Counted from the stretch's first letter, positions 47,141-56,849 are shown. The stretch: DNA of 64,000 nucleotides from Paracoccaceae bacterium (GCA_018607905.1 JABBAP010000042.1:92046-156045), one strand, 5' to 3'. A program made the numbers and translations. The notes: a model not told the origin generated them from the letters alone.

Positions 47141-48019
47141 CTAAACCAACACCTCTAGCGCTGCCTTAGACATCACATCTCTAAACCCGAGGCAAACAAC
47201 ACCGTCGGCTTTATCGTCGCTGGCGTCCGTCACCTCGAACCTGCGACCGACTACTTGGATTAACGCCTTACGCCCATCGCCGCGCGTAACAAATCCTTTG
47301 GCCCGCACCAGTCCTGCGCCTTCATCCGCTAACGCCGCCGCCAGATCATCTGCATCCACGGCACCCGTGGGCATCAACGTCAGCATATCCAGATGCGCCG
47401 CTTCCAAATGCGCACCACCCGTCCGCACACGCCCGATGAAACTGTCCAGCACTGTTTCAGGGGGCACAGTGCTCTGCGTGCATTCAACAATCCGCACCGC
47501 GCGGTTTTGCACCTGAAGCCAAGCCCGCGTTGCGTCCAAGGTCACTTTAGAAACTAAATCCACCTTATTCAGCAGAATAATATCCGCATCCGTTATTTGG
47601 CGCGTCACGGTATCGCCCATGTATTTGTCGCGCGCCGATTTCTGCACGGTTTCCGCATCCGCTAAAATCACGATTCCATCGGATCGAAACGCAGGCATAA
47701 ACACCAGCGAATTTACGATTGAACTTGGGATCGCCACACCGCTGCTTTCTATCAAAACATGATCGAGGGGCGGGTCCATGGCCGCCATATCCCCCAGCGC
47801 CGCCGTAAGATCGCTGCCGAACGAACAACACACGCATCCCCCCGCAATGGAAATCACATCTTCGTCCTGCGCTTCGATTAGGTCTTCATCAATAGCCAAC
47901 TCGCCAAACTCATTCACCAGCACTGCCAACCGCAACCCATTGGCATTGCGCAACAAATGGTTCACCAGCGTTGTTTTACCCGCGCCCAGATACCCCCCAA
48001 CAACTGTTACAGGGATCAC
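47141..48019 (-). CDS. CobW/COG0523-family GTPase (metal chaperone-like)
   Basis: A 292-residue G3E GTPase. Walker A GGYLGAGKTTLVNHLL, the metal-binding GCVCCSF (GxCxCC), LIESSGVAIPS, and NKVDL are present, with a C-terminal CobW_C domain. It starts with GTG at 48019, overlapping the amidohydrolase stop (GTGA), so the two are coupled. Members deliver zinc, cobalt or iron to client enzymes; the neighbouring amidohydrolase, probably a metalloenzyme, is a plausible client, which is inference. Confidence 0.92.
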   Translation of the reverse strand: MIPVTVVGGYLGAGKTTLVNHLLRNANGLRLAVLVNEFGELAIDEDLIEAQDEDVISIAGGCVCCSFGSDLTAALGDMAAMDPPLDHVLIESSGVAIPSSIVNSLVFMPAFRSDGIVILADAETVQKSARDKYMGDTVTRQITDADIILLNKVDLVSKVTLDATRAWLQVQNRAVRIVECTQSTVPPETVLDSFIGRVRTGGAHLEAAHLDMLTLMPTGAVDADDLAAALADEGAGLVRAKGFVTRGDGRKALIQVVGRRFEVTDASDDKADGVVCLGFRDVMSKAALEVLV

Positions 48020-49659
48020 AGATCAGCCGCCGCAAAAACGCGCCCACCTTGGACCGTCCCCCAAACAACCGCATCTTTCAGCGCATCGCCCGACATTTCA
48101 CGCGGGTCGTCCTCCAACACCGCGAAATCCGCCTTCTTGCCGACCTCGATGGAACCAACCTCATCGTCCATGTGCAACGTGTACGCCGCCCCAAGTGTTA
48201 TCGCGCGCAACGCCTCGCTCACCGCAATCTTCTCGCCCTCGCCTTGCGTGCGCCCAGATGCGGTAATCCGATTAACCGCAGCCCAAGCCGTGAACAATGG
48301 TCCCAAAGGCGTCACAGGTGCATCCGAGTGGATCGCCATCGGCACACCGGTATCCAGCGCGGTGCGACACGCATTCATCCGCAACGCCCGTTCTGGCCCC
48401 ACGGTCAGGCGATAATGCTCATCTCCCCAGTAAAAATGGTGGTTCGCAAACAGGTTCACACACATATCGAGCGCCTTCATGCGGCGAAACTGCGCGCCGT
48501 CCGCCAACTGGCAGTGCTGCAATGTGAAACGGTGATCAGGATGCGGCACGTCTTTCAGCGCAGGCCCCAACGTATCGAGAACCATCTCCGTCGCTTCATC
48601 CCCATTGGTGTGCGTATGCACCTGAATATCCGCCTTTAACGCAGCGCGGTACAACTCCGCCAACTGCTCTGGCGCGGTATACCAAAGCCCGTTTGGTGCG
48701 CCGTTATGATAACCGGGCCACCGCATCCGCGCCGAAAACCCCTGAATAGACCCATCCGCCACGGCCTTTATCCGCCCAAGCCGACACATATCCGTGGCCT
48801 TCTCTTTCAACTCCAGCACACGATCCACAGTTTCCTGCGCCGTTGCCCCCATGAAAAACTTCAACGGCACGACGCGTGCAGGATAAAGCGGCTCACCCGT
48901 CACCCGCAGCATGGCCTCCACACCGTCATCTTCCAAGCGCGCCGCCAAATCCGTAATGGTCGTAACACCAGTGCGCACACACAGTTTGCCAAAATCGCGC
49001 AAACCCTGTTCGTCACTGTCCGTTAACGAACGGTTGAACCCGACATGCACCCCAACAGGCGTCATGGTATCTGGGCCATACAACTCGCCCGTCGGTATCC
49101 CATCCGCGCCGAGCGGCATGCCAGGGTGATTGATCCCCGTCTTCATCAACCCTGCCAGCTCCAACGCTTTGGTATTCACATTCAGAATATGCCCCGAGGC
49201 ATGCAGCACCCCAATGGGCCGCGTGCTTGAAACCTTATCCAAATCTTGCCGCGTTACCCGTTTGTTATCCAGATAGATCGGATCAAGCGACCAGCCAGAC
49301 AACGGCGCATCAGGGTCATCCATCTTGGATTCTGCCTCAGATAACCGCTCCAACACTGCCTCGATGGACTTCAACCCATCCCAAGACTTGCCGTTTGGGT
49401 CCATCCGATCAAAGAAACCGCAATACACATACCGCCACAACGTGCCCTCCATCGTGTGGGCATGGCCCTCCACAAATCCTGGCATCAACACTTTGCCCGC
49501 AAACCGCTCATCCAGCGTGTACTCGCCCCACACCTCCAACTCGCTCAAATCCCCAACCCCTAAAATACGCCCTTCGCGCACCGCAACATGGCTCGCCTCT
49601 GGCCGATTGGGGTTCATAGTGACGATCTTTTTGGCAGAAAAAACTGTGGTCTTAGTCAT
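48016..49659 (-). CDS. Amidohydrolase family 3 (YtcJ-like) metal-dependent hydrolase
   Basis: A 547-residue hydrolase. The N-terminal composite beta segment ends in MPGFVEGHAHTME, supplying the HxH ligands; QVHTHTNGDEA gives further His, and the C-terminal LGAAYTLHMDDEVGSIEVGKKADFAVLEDDP is the family signature. AAGGA is eight bases before the ATG at 49659; a first ATG nine bases earlier sits too close to it. Substrates of this group are diverse N-substituted amides and imides. Divergent from the peptide transporter and coupled to the GTPase gene. Confidence 0.92.
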   Translation of the reverse strand: MTKTTVFSAKKIVTMNPNRPEASHVAVREGRILGVGDLSELEVWGEYTLDERFAGKVLMPGFVEGHAHTMEGTLWRYVYCGFFDRMDPNGKSWDGLKSIEAVLERLSEAESKMDDPDAPLSGWSLDPIYLDNKRVTRQDLDKVSSTRPIGVLHASGHILNVNTKALELAGLMKTGINHPGMPLGADGIPTGELYGPDTMTPVGVHVGFNRSLTDSDEQGLRDFGKLCVRTGVTTITDLAARLEDDGVEAMLRVTGEPLYPARVVPLKFFMGATAQETVDRVLELKEKATDMCRLGRIKAVADGSIQGFSARMRWPGYHNGAPNGLWYTAPEQLAELYRAALKADIQVHTHTNGDEATEMVLDTLGPALKDVPHPDHRFTLQHCQLADGAQFRRMKALDMCVNLFANHHFYWGDEHYRLTVGPERALRMNACRTALDTGVPMAIHSDAPVTPLGPLFTAWAAVNRITASGRTQGEGEKIAVSEALRAITLGAAYTLHMDDEVGSIEVGKKADFAVLEDDPREMSGDALKDAVVWGTVQGGRVFAAADL

Positions 49660-49844
49660 CGATTCCATCCTTCTTCACGGGTTAATTAAATCCTAGGCCG
49701 CTTTTGCGCGCACCCACAAATCCTTTTTCTTGTCTCGTAACGTTTTTTGTTTCTCTAAAAAATTCGCTTGTTGAGTTTGAAACCTTCAGGCTAGGTTCAA
49801 AACATAAAAACAATAAACACGTTAACCAACTGGAGGACTTGTCT

Positions 49845-51416
49845 ATGAGACATATTTTTAAGGGCCTGATGACAGCAACTGCGCTGGCATCCATGATGGC
49901 CACGTCGGCACACGCCGATGAACCCAAAAAAGGCGGCACGCTTGTTACTGTGCTCGGTTCAAATGTGCGCAACCTAAACTCTGCTGTTCAGTCTGGCATC
50001 GTCACTGGCTTTCCAGGCGCGCAATTGTTTGCATCGCCGCTGCGGTACGACGAAAACTGGGAACCACAGCCGTATCTCGCGAAAACTTGGGAAGTATCCG
50101 AGGATGGGCTGACCGTCACGTTGAACCTTGTGGACAACGCGAAATTCCACGATGGCACCCCGCTTACATCAGCTGATGTTGCGTTTTCTGTCGAAGTGAT
50201 CAAAGCGAACCACCCGTTCAAATCCATGTTTGCGCCCGTCGAAAGCGTCGAAACACCAGATGCGCACACGGCTGTATTGAAACTGTCCAAACCGCACCCT
50301 GCTCTGATGTTGGCAATGTCTGGCCAGTTGATGTCCATAATTCCAAAACACATCTACGGTGACGGCGCGATAACAGACGTCAAAGCCCACGCACGTAACA
50401 ACAAAGACGTTGTCGGTTCTGGCCCGTTCAAACTGGTCGAATTTAAAAACGGCGAACACGTGATCTTGGAACGCTTTGATGATTTCTTCATTGAGGGTCG
50501 CCCTTACCTTGATAAAATCGTTATGCGGATCATCACCGACCCAGCCGCACGCGCGATTGCCTACGAAAACGGCGAATTGCACATGGGCGCGTTCGAATCT
50601 CTCCCACGTATCATCAACCGTTTGAAAAAAGTCGAAAGCCTGACAGTAACGTCTGATGGTTACGGCGCGATTGGTCCAACCGATTGGCTGGCCATGAACA
50701 CAACCAAAGGCCCACTTTCAAACGTGAAAGTACGCAAAGCCATCGCCTACGCCGTGGATAAAAACTTCATCCACAAAGCATTGATGCAAGGCACAGCTGG
50801 CGATTCCACATCAGGTATCCACCCAGACAGCCCGTTCTATGCGGCGCAAGACGGCTATGATCTAGATCTGGAAAAATCTGCAGCATTGCTGGATGAAGCA
50901 GGCTTCCCTGTAAAAGACGGCTCTCGCATGACGCTGACCATTGATTTCGGTTGGCCTGGTGTGAAACCACAAGTCGAATACGTGAAAGCGGCCCTCAAAA
51001 AGGTCGATATCACTGTCGAAGTTCGCTCCTCTGCTGATTTTCCAACTTGGGCGAAAAAGATGGGCACAGGCGACTTTGACATGTCTTGGGACACCGTGTT
51101 CAACTGGGGCGATCCAGTGATCGGCGTTCACCGCACCTACGACAGCACGAACATCCACAAAGGTGTTTGGTCAAACACACAAGGCTATTCTAACGCCCGT
51201 GTGGACGAACTCATGGCCTTGGCTGCGGTTGAAAACGATCTTGAGAAACGCAAGGCGCTTTATGCAGAGTTCCAAGCGATTATCGCAGACGAGCTGCCAG
51301 TGTATCACACCAACACGGTGCCATATCACACGGTTTACAACACCGACAAAGTGGGCAATCCGCCGATTGGTATTTGGGGTTCTTCCACACCAATCGACAT
51401 GACCTACTTGAAATAA
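49845..51416 (+). CDS. Peptide/nickel-type ABC transporter substrate-binding protein
   Basis: A 523-residue family 5 solute-binding protein. The ATG at 49845 has GGAGG eight bases upstream and gives a signal peptide ending SAHA, while an upstream in-frame extension lacks a ribosome site. Family features: GGTLVTVLGSNVRNLN at the mature N-terminus, KTWEVSEDGLTVTLNL, KFHDGTPLTSADVAFSVE, and VRKAIAYAVDKNFIH. The peptide or other ligand is not predictable. The 185-base divergent gap to the amidohydrolase contains TTTGAA/TTCAAA arms near 49777-49802. Confidence 0.93.
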   Translation: MRHIFKGLMTATALASMMATSAHADEPKKGGTLVTVLGSNVRNLNSAVQSGIVTGFPGAQLFASPLRYDENWEPQPYLAKTWEVSEDGLTVTLNLVDNAKFHDGTPLTSADVAFSVEVIKANHPFKSMFAPVESVETPDAHTAVLKLSKPHPALMLAMSGQLMSIIPKHIYGDGAITDVKAHARNNKDVVGSGPFKLVEFKNGEHVILERFDDFFIEGRPYLDKIVMRIITDPAARAIAYENGELHMGAFESLPRIINRLKKVESLTVTSDGYGAIGPTDWLAMNTTKGPLSNVKVRKAIAYAVDKNFIHKALMQGTAGDSTSGIHPDSPFYAAQDGYDLDLEKSAALLDEAGFPVKDGSRMTLTIDFGWPGVKPQVEYVKAALKKVDITVEVRSSADFPTWAKKMGTGDFDMSWDTVFNWGDPVIGVHRTYDSTNIHKGVWSNTQGYSNARVDELMALAAVENDLEKRKALYAEFQAIIADELPVYHTNTVPYHTVYNTDKVGNPPIGIWGSSTPIDMTYLK

Positions 51417-51426
51417 TACATCCATT

Positions 51427-51450
51427 GCGCGGCGGGCTTATCCGCCGCGC
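51427..51450 (+). promoter_or_regulatory. Intra-operon hairpin between binding protein and permease
   Basis: GCGCGGCGG, a six-base loop, then CCGCCGCGC: a perfect nine-base-pair stem 11 bases after the binding-protein stop. No U-tract follows. It probably protects the upstream message and lets the abundant binding protein exceed the permeases, as known in other transporter operons. Confidence 0.75.
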
Positions 51451-51477
51451 ATACCATTGCTCAAGGGCTGCCTCCCC

Positions 51478-52455
51478 GTGATTTTTCTCCAAACTTTGCT
51501 CGTTCGATCCGTTTACGCGGCTATCCTACTCATTGCCGTTCTCGTGCTGAACTTCTCGATGATGCACCTTGCACCCGGCGATGTGGCAGACACAATTGCA
51601 CAAGCCAACGGTGGCGCTGACGCCGAAGTGCTCGAGGCGATCCGCGCCGAATATGGCCTCGATCAACCCTTCCTTGTGCAACTCGGCCGTTACATCGGCA
51701 ACGTGCTACAAGGGAACTTGGGTTACTCATTCTATTACCGCGAACCCGTCACCGACCTTATCCTTCAACGCATCCCCGCAACTTTGCTGTTGGTGTTCTC
51801 GGCACAAATCATCGCGCTGATCATCGGCGTGTTCTTGGGCGTTGTTTCCGCGCAAAAACCAAACGGCCTCACCAGCCACTTCGTCACTTTCATCGCCCTT
51901 TTCGGCTACTCCGCCCCCGTTTTCTGGACAGGCATCCTGCTGCTCATCGGCTTCTCGCTGCAATTCCATTGGTTCCCTGTTGCAGGCATGCGTGATGTCA
52001 CGATTGAGGGCGGTCTTTGGATCAAATCCTTGGACATCCTGCACCATCTGATACTGCCGATGGTCACGCTCGCTTCGGTTTTTCTCGCGCTTTACTCCCG
52101 CCTTACCCGCGCTACGATGCTGGAACAGCTCCGCACCGATTACGTGCGCACCGCCTACGCCAAGGGCGTGCCGCACCGCAAAGTCGTCTACCAACACGCG
52201 CTTAAAAACGCGCTCTCCCCCGTCATCACCCTCGCTGGGCTGCAATTCTCCGCCGTCATCTCTGGCGCTGTTCTGGTTGAGGCCGTGTTCTCTTGGCCGG
52301 GCCTTGGCACCCTCGCCTTCACTTCGATCCTCGCACGCGACACACCAACAATCCTTGGCATCCTGTTTTTCTCTGCGCTTGTCGTCATCGTCGGAAACCT
52401 TCTCACTGATCTGGCACAAAAACTCGTCGATCCACGGATCGGAGGCAAAGGATGA
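51478..52455 (+). CDS. Peptide ABC transporter permease (DppB-like)
   Basis: A membrane subunit of about 325 residues. I chose GTG at 51478, with AAGGG about 11 bases upstream; a TTG 21 bases earlier is also in frame. Helix 1 is followed by the DppB-type LAPGDVADTIAQANG and GLDQPFLVQLGRYIGNVLQGNLGYS segments, and the EAA loop TDYVRTAYAKGVPHRKV-YQHALKNAL contacts the ATPase. Overlaps the next permease by four bases. Confidence 0.93.
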   Translation: MIFLQTLLVRSVYAAILLIAVLVLNFSMMHLAPGDVADTIAQANGGADAEVLEAIRAEYGLDQPFLVQLGRYIGNVLQGNLGYSFYYREPVTDLILQRIPATLLLVFSAQIIALIIGVFLGVVSAQKPNGLTSHFVTFIALFGYSAPVFWTGILLLIGFSLQFHWFPVAGMRDVTIEGGLWIKSLDILHHLILPMVTLASVFLALYSRLTRATMLEQLRTDYVRTAYAKGVPHRKVVYQHALKNALSPVITLAGLQFSAVISGAVLVEAVFSWPGLGTLAFTSILARDTPTILGILFFSALVVIVGNLLTDLAQKLVDPRIGGKG

Positions 52456-53327
52456 GCGATCTTAACGTCAATACCGCCGCCAAATCCCAATCCCCTTGGG
52501 GCCAAGCATGGCGACGTTTTCGCGGCAATTACGCCGCCCTTGCGGGCCTCATCGTACTCAGCATCATCATCTTCGCCGCCATATTTGGCCCCTCAATCTA
52601 CGGCGTCGATCCGTTTGAAATGGTCTGGTCGCCGTTCTCCCCACCGGGCGTAGACGGCTTTATCCTCGGCACCGATTATTTGGGCCGCGATCTGTTGGCC
52701 GCCATCATCAATGGCGCACGGGTGTCCATCATCATCGGCCTTTCCGCTGCCTTCATGTCGGTGGTCATCGGCGTATCTGTGGGCGCGCTCGCAGGGTTTT
52801 ATCGCGGCTGGGTCGAAGAAGTACTGATGCGCATCACCGAATTTTTCCAAGTCCTGCCAACGCTGCTGTTTTCAATGGTGATCGTCGCCCTATTTGGCGC
52901 ATCCTTGCCCATGATCACCGTCGCCATCGGCGTGGTCAGCTGGACAGCCGTTGCCCGCATCACCCGATCCGAATTTCTGCGCATCCGCGAACTTGAATTT
53001 GTGATGGCATCGCGCGCTTCTGGCACGCGCCCACTGAAAATCATGTTTGCCGTGATCCTGCCAAACGCCCTGCCGCCAATCATCGTGCAATCCGCGCTCA
53101 TGGTCGGCAGCGCAATCCTGTTCGAGGCAGGTCTCTCGTTCCTCGGCTTAACTGATCCAAATGTCGTGTCATGGGGGCAAATCATCGGCTCCAACCGTCA
53201 ATATATCCTCGATGCGGGTTACACGGTCACCATCCCAGGTGTCGCGATCTTTATCACGGTGCTGTGCATCTCGCTGGTGGGTGACGGCCTAAACGACGCC
53301 CTAAATCCGAAACTCAAAGAGCGGTAA
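52452..53327 (+). CDS. Peptide ABC transporter permease (DppC-like)
   Basis: A 291-residue second permease. It shows the DppC N-terminal extension with one helix, GTDYLGRDLLAAIINGARVS, and an EAA loop in REL-EFVMASRASGTRPLKIMFAVILPN. It ends the transporter cluster; no ATPase gene follows, and the next gene (a Na/Ca exchanger) is 128 bases away. The fused ATPase at 61839 is the only peptide-type ATPase in the window. Confidence 0.95.
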   Translation: MSDLNVNTAAKSQSPWGQAWRRFRGNYAALAGLIVLSIIIFAAIFGPSIYGVDPFEMVWSPFSPPGVDGFILGTDYLGRDLLAAIINGARVSIIIGLSAAFMSVVIGVSVGALAGFYRGWVEEVLMRITEFFQVLPTLLFSMVIVALFGASLPMITVAIGVVSWTAVARITRSEFLRIRELEFVMASRASGTRPLKIMFAVILPNALPPIIVQSALMVGSAILFEAGLSFLGLTDPNVVSWGQIIGSNRQYILDAGYTVTIPGVAIFITVLCISLVGDGLNDALNPKLKER

Positions 53328-53455
53328 GCCAGTCACCACGCATTAAAATCCCTGCATCTTTTGTTCAGGGTTGCGAAAACTCCCGCCTGCCCCTTGCGCC
53401 GCCTGCCCTTGGGCACTACCTCGACCTGATACTCGGATAAGAAAGAACCGCGATC

Positions 53456-54409
53456 ATGGGCCAATCAATGCTATTCCTCGCTGTCGCCTTGCCCGTCTGT
53501 CTGGCCATCGTCGTGATTTCTGCGGGTTATTTCGTCAAAGGAGCGGTTGCCATCGCGCACCGCCTGTCCGTTCCCGAATTCATCGTTGGTTCTGTCATTG
53601 TCGCCATCGGCACCTCCGCCCCCGAAGTGGCGATAAACGTGTCAGCCGTGCTCGATAATGCAGGCGATATCGTCATTTCCAACATCACTGGCTCCAACAT
53701 CGTAAACGTCGGCCTCGGCATCGGTATTGCAGGCATGTTGATGACCTTTGAAAAAGCCCGCCCAGAATACACCAAAACCGTATTTCTAGGTCTTTTTGGC
53801 GCAACTGCCCTCCTCATCAACACGCTATTCACCTCCCAAAACGGCATTTCAACCGTCTCGACACTGTTCTCAATCGGCCTCATCGCGGCATTCGCCTATT
53901 TCATGATCCGCTCGTTGACCAATTCAGACGGTGAAGACGACGAAGAATTCGACGCAAACACAGCACTCTGGCTTGCTGTTCTGCTGGTCTTCGGTGGTGC
54001 TGTCGCAATGGCCTTCTTCTCTGATCTCGCGGTTGGTTACGCCGTGGAAATCTCCACACGGCTCGGCATTCCAGAAGCGGTGATCGGCGCAACCGTCATC
54101 GCTGCTGGCGGTTCCCTGCCCGAAGTCTCCTCCTGCATCGCCGCCGCACGCATCAAACGTCCGAACCTCATCCTCGGCAACATCGCAGGCAGCCAAATCT
54201 TCAATATCCTCGGCATTCTGGGTCTGTCAGGCATGATCAGCAGCTTCACCTACAAAAGCTATCTCTGGGTCGACATCGGTATCTTGATCGTCATGACCCT
54301 GATCCTGCTGTTGTGCATGAACCGCCCAGGCCCGCGTAAATTCAAAGGCCCACTGCTGCTCGCCAGCTATGGTGCATACGCGGCGTACCTGATCATCATC
54401 GCGCTTTGA
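53456..54409 (+). CDS. Calcium/sodium antiporter (CaCA family, YrbG-like)
   Basis: A 317-residue membrane exchanger with two inverted five-helix halves. The alpha repeats that bind cations are clear: VAIGTSAPEVAINV with TGSNIVNVGLG in the first half, and IAAGGSLPEVSSCI with AGSQIFNILG in the second. An acidic cytoplasmic loop (DGEDDEEFDAN, about residue 160) separates the halves. No partner genes. Confidence 0.94.
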   Translation: MGQSMLFLAVALPVCLAIVVISAGYFVKGAVAIAHRLSVPEFIVGSVIVAIGTSAPEVAINVSAVLDNAGDIVISNITGSNIVNVGLGIGIAGMLMTFEKARPEYTKTVFLGLFGATALLINTLFTSQNGISTVSTLFSIGLIAAFAYFMIRSLTNSDGEDDEEFDANTALWLAVLLVFGGAVAMAFFSDLAVGYAVEISTRLGIPEAVIGATVIAAGGSLPEVSSCIAAARIKRPNLILGNIAGSQIFNILGILGLSGMISSFTYKSYLWVDIGILIVMTLILLLCMNRPGPRKFKGPLLLASYGAYAAYLIIIAL

Positions 54410-54430
54410 TAAATATGTAAAATCAGCACC

Positions 54431-55279
54431 TTACGCGCCGATGTGAATCCCACGTCTCGCAGCCAAATCAGTAAAGTATTGCCACGCCACACGCCCAGAT
54501 CGGCTGCCTCGTGTCGCTTGCCATTCAATCGCTTCGGCGTACATTTCGTCTTCTGAAATCACAACGCCATGGGCATCGCAATACCCACGGATCATCGCCA
54601 AATAGTCGTCCTGATCACACGGATGGAACCCCAGCCACAGACCAAACCGATCCGACAGGGACACCTTTTCTTCCACGGCTTCAGCAGGGTTGATTGCAGC
54701 GGAGCGTTCATTTTCGATCATGTCACGCGGCATCAAATGGCGGCGGTTCGACGTGGCATAAAACACAACATTTTCGGGGCGGCCTTCGATGCCACCGTCC
54801 AAAACCGCCTTTAGCGATTTGTAATGCGCATCATCATGGCCAAACGACAGATCATCACAAAACAGCAAAAACCGTTGATCCCCTGCCGCACGTAAAACAT
54901 TCAATAACCGACCAATGGACGGTAAATCTTCGCGCTGCACTTCAACCAGCTTTAGTCCGCCAACGACAGAATTCGCCTCTGCATGGGCGGCCTTCACCAG
55001 CGAGGATTTCCCCATCCCGCGCGATCCCCACAACAGCACGTTATTCGCAGGCATCCCGCGCGCAAACATTACCGTATTGTCCATTAACGTATCACGCGCA
55101 CGATCAATTCCAACCAACAGGCCAATATCCACACGATTCACATTCGCCACGGGCTCCAAACGATCAGGGGCAACATGCCAAACAAACGCATCCGCTGCAC
55201 TGAAATCGGGCGCATCCAACGGGCGCGGATTGATCCGCTCCAGCGCCTCGGCAATGCGGATCAACGCATCGTCAGACAT
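54431..55279 (-). CDS. DUF815-family AAA-type ATPase
   Basis: A 282-residue protein. Walker A is GSRGMGKSSLVKA and the Walker B-like segment is RFLLFCDDLSF; FYATSNRRHLMPRDM follows and is the family sensor region. GAGGA lies six bases before the ATG, which overlaps the tatC stop by one base. DUF815 proteins are AAA+-like ATPases without a settled function. Its coupling to tatC is probably transcriptional convenience. Confidence 0.92.
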   Translation of the reverse strand: MSDDALIRIAEALERINPRPLDAPDFSAADAFVWHVAPDRLEPVANVNRVDIGLLVGIDRARDTLMDNTVMFARGMPANNVLLWGSRGMGKSSLVKAAHAEANSVVGGLKLVEVQREDLPSIGRLLNVLRAAGDQRFLLFCDDLSFGHDDAHYKSLKAVLDGGIEGRPENVVFYATSNRRHLMPRDMIENERSAAINPAEAVEEKVSLSDRFGLWLGFHPCDQDDYLAMIRGYCDAHGVVISEDEMYAEAIEWQATRGSRSGRVAWQYFTDLAARRGIHIGA

Positions 55280-56166
55280 CACAATTCCTCGGGGTGTTTG
55301 CCCGCAGTATCGGGATCTTCGTCATCGTAATAGCCTTCTGCGCGTAACTTTGCTTCAGACTTACGCTCGACCAAAACAACCAACCAGATCGAAATTTCGT
55401 ACAGCATATACACCACCACAAACAGGATCACCTGCGTGATCACATCAGGCGGGGTCACGATCGCAGCCAGCACCAAAATACCCACAATCGCGTATTTACG
55501 TACATTGCGCAGGCCCTCTGCACTTACCAATCCCGCCATCCCCATCAGGGTCAACAGCACAGGTAATTGGAAGCAAATACCAAAGGCAAAGATAAATTTC
55601 AGTGTTAAATCAAGGCTATCCTTGATCGACGGTAAGATAACCGTTTTCACTTCGTCTGGATCTTGGGGCAGAACATCCGCATCCCCACCTGCTACAAATT
55701 CTGAAACGATCGGAATGATATCGGCAAACCCAACAAAGAACCGCATCGCCAGCGGCGTCACCACGTAATGCGCAAAACTCGCGCCCAGCAAAAATAACAA
55801 CGGAGAGGCAATCATGAACGGCAGAAACGCGCCCTGCTCATTTTTGTACAGCCCAGGGGCCACAAACCGCCACAGCTGGAACGCAATCACAGGAAACGCC
55901 GCCATAAACCCGCCAATGAACGAAATGCGGAAGAACGCGAAGAATTTCTCTTGGGGGGCGGTAAAGATCAACGTGGCCTCTTGGCCATATTCAACGAGAA
56001 TTTTCGCCAACGGTCGTACAAGGAAATCCAACAAAGGATCAGCAAAGTAAAACACAACCAGCACACCAGCCAACAGCGCGTAAACGCAATACAACAAGCG
56101 ATTGCGCAGCTCGGCCAGATGCTCGATCAGCGGCGCTGCGCTGTTTTCAACTTCATCGGTGCTCAT
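55279..56166 (-). CDS. tatC: Twin-arginine translocase subunit TatC
   Basis: A 295-residue receptor subunit that recognises twin-arginine signal peptides. Six helices and family motifs: PLIEHLAELRNRLLY at the N-terminus, FRISFIGGFMAAFPVIAFQLWRFVAPGLY, and FGICFQLPVLL. The periplasmic loop between TM3 and TM4 carries an acidic insertion (about residues 148-170), common in alphaproteobacteria. Overlaps tatB by four bases and the DUF815 gene by one. Confidence 0.97.
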   Translation of the reverse strand: MSTDEVENSAAPLIEHLAELRNRLLYCVYALLAGVLVVFYFADPLLDFLVRPLAKILVEYGQEATLIFTAPQEKFFAFFRISFIGGFMAAFPVIAFQLWRFVAPGLYKNEQGAFLPFMIASPLLFLLGASFAHYVVTPLAMRFFVGFADIIPIVSEFVAGGDADVLPQDPDEVKTVILPSIKDSLDLTLKFIFAFGICFQLPVLLTLMGMAGLVSAEGLRNVRKYAIVGILVLAAIVTPPDVITQVILFVVVYMLYEISIWLVVLVERKSEAKLRAEGYYDDEDPDTAGKHPEEL

Positions 56167-56804
56167 GCTTTACTCTTTGTCGTGGCGGATTTCTTAGCTG
56201 CAGGCTTTTTTGGCGCAGTTTTCTTTACGGCGGGTTTCTTTGCCGCTGCTACCTTGGCAACAGGCTTCTTCGCCGCCGCAACCTTAGCCGCCGGTTTCTT
56301 AGCCGTAGTTTTTTTCGCGGCAGGTTTTTTCGCAGCAGCAGATTTCTTCGCCGCCGCTTTCTTCTTTACCGCGGGCTTTTTCGCCACTGTCTTAGGCGCA
56401 GCCTCAACAACCTCTGAGTTTTCAACGATCTCAACGCCTTCAGGGGGCCACGATTCTGCCGCTTCATTTGCTTTTTTCGCCGCCGCAACCCGCGCCGCAT
56501 GCTCACGCGCCGCGTCTACTTTCTTGGGTTCAAAGCTGGTTTTGTAATCGTTCATCGTGGTCTTGATATCATCAAGTCCAAGGTTTTTCATGGATGTCGC
56601 CCGTTTCACATCCGCAGCCATATCGCCCACGCCACTGTCATCAGCAGCTTGTTCCATTGCCCGTTGGAAATCGCGCGCCATACCACGCGCCTTGCCCACA
56701 AACTGCCCCACCTTGCGGAACATTTGCGGCAAATCCTTTGGCCCAACGACAATCAGCGCAACAATGCCAATCACAGCCATTTCTGGCATGCCAATGCTAA
56801 ACAT
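56163..56804 (-). CDS. tatB: Twin-arginine translocase subunit TatB with a histone H1-like tail
   Basis: A 213-residue protein. The N-terminal helix and hinge (MFSIGMPEMAVIGIVALIVV-GPKDLP) and the amphipathic helix with GQFVGKARGMARDFQRAMEQ define TatB. The last third, from about residue 137, is a low-complexity run of AAKKPA-type repeats, strongly basic and similar to histone H1 or AlgP-like tails. TatB tails are usually poorly conserved and acidic or mixed, so this is unusual. GGAG precedes the ATG. Between tatA and tatC in the normal order. Confidence 0.95.
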   Translation of the reverse strand: MFSIGMPEMAVIGIVALIVVGPKDLPQMFRKVGQFVGKARGMARDFQRAMEQAADDSGVGDMAADVKRATSMKNLGLDDIKTTMNDYKTSFEPKKVDAAREHAARVAAAKKANEAAESWPPEGVEIVENSEVVEAAPKTVAKKPAVKKKAAAKKSAAAKKPAAKKTTAKKPAAKVAAAKKPVAKVAAAKKPAVKKTAPKKPAAKKSATTKSKA

Positions 56805-56849
56805 GCGGATGCTCCAATTCAGACAGCAACAATAACTGCGACAAAAATC

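Noticed and set aside
49704..49844. In-frame N-terminal extension of the binding protein
   Set aside because: It has no ribosome site, while the ATG at 49845 has GGAGG and a proper signal peptide.
51727..52419. 230-residue frame opposite the DppB-like permease
   Set aside because: It is charged and repetitive as expected for the reverse of membrane-helix codons; the permease is unambiguous.
55435..55444. CGTGATCACA, one base from the GntR operator
   Set aside because: It lies inside tatC coding sequence; a single near-match there is best treated as chance.
55951..56547. Phe/Ala-rich open frame opposite tatB
   Set aside because: It mirrors the AAKKPA codons of the TatB tail and has no ribosome site.
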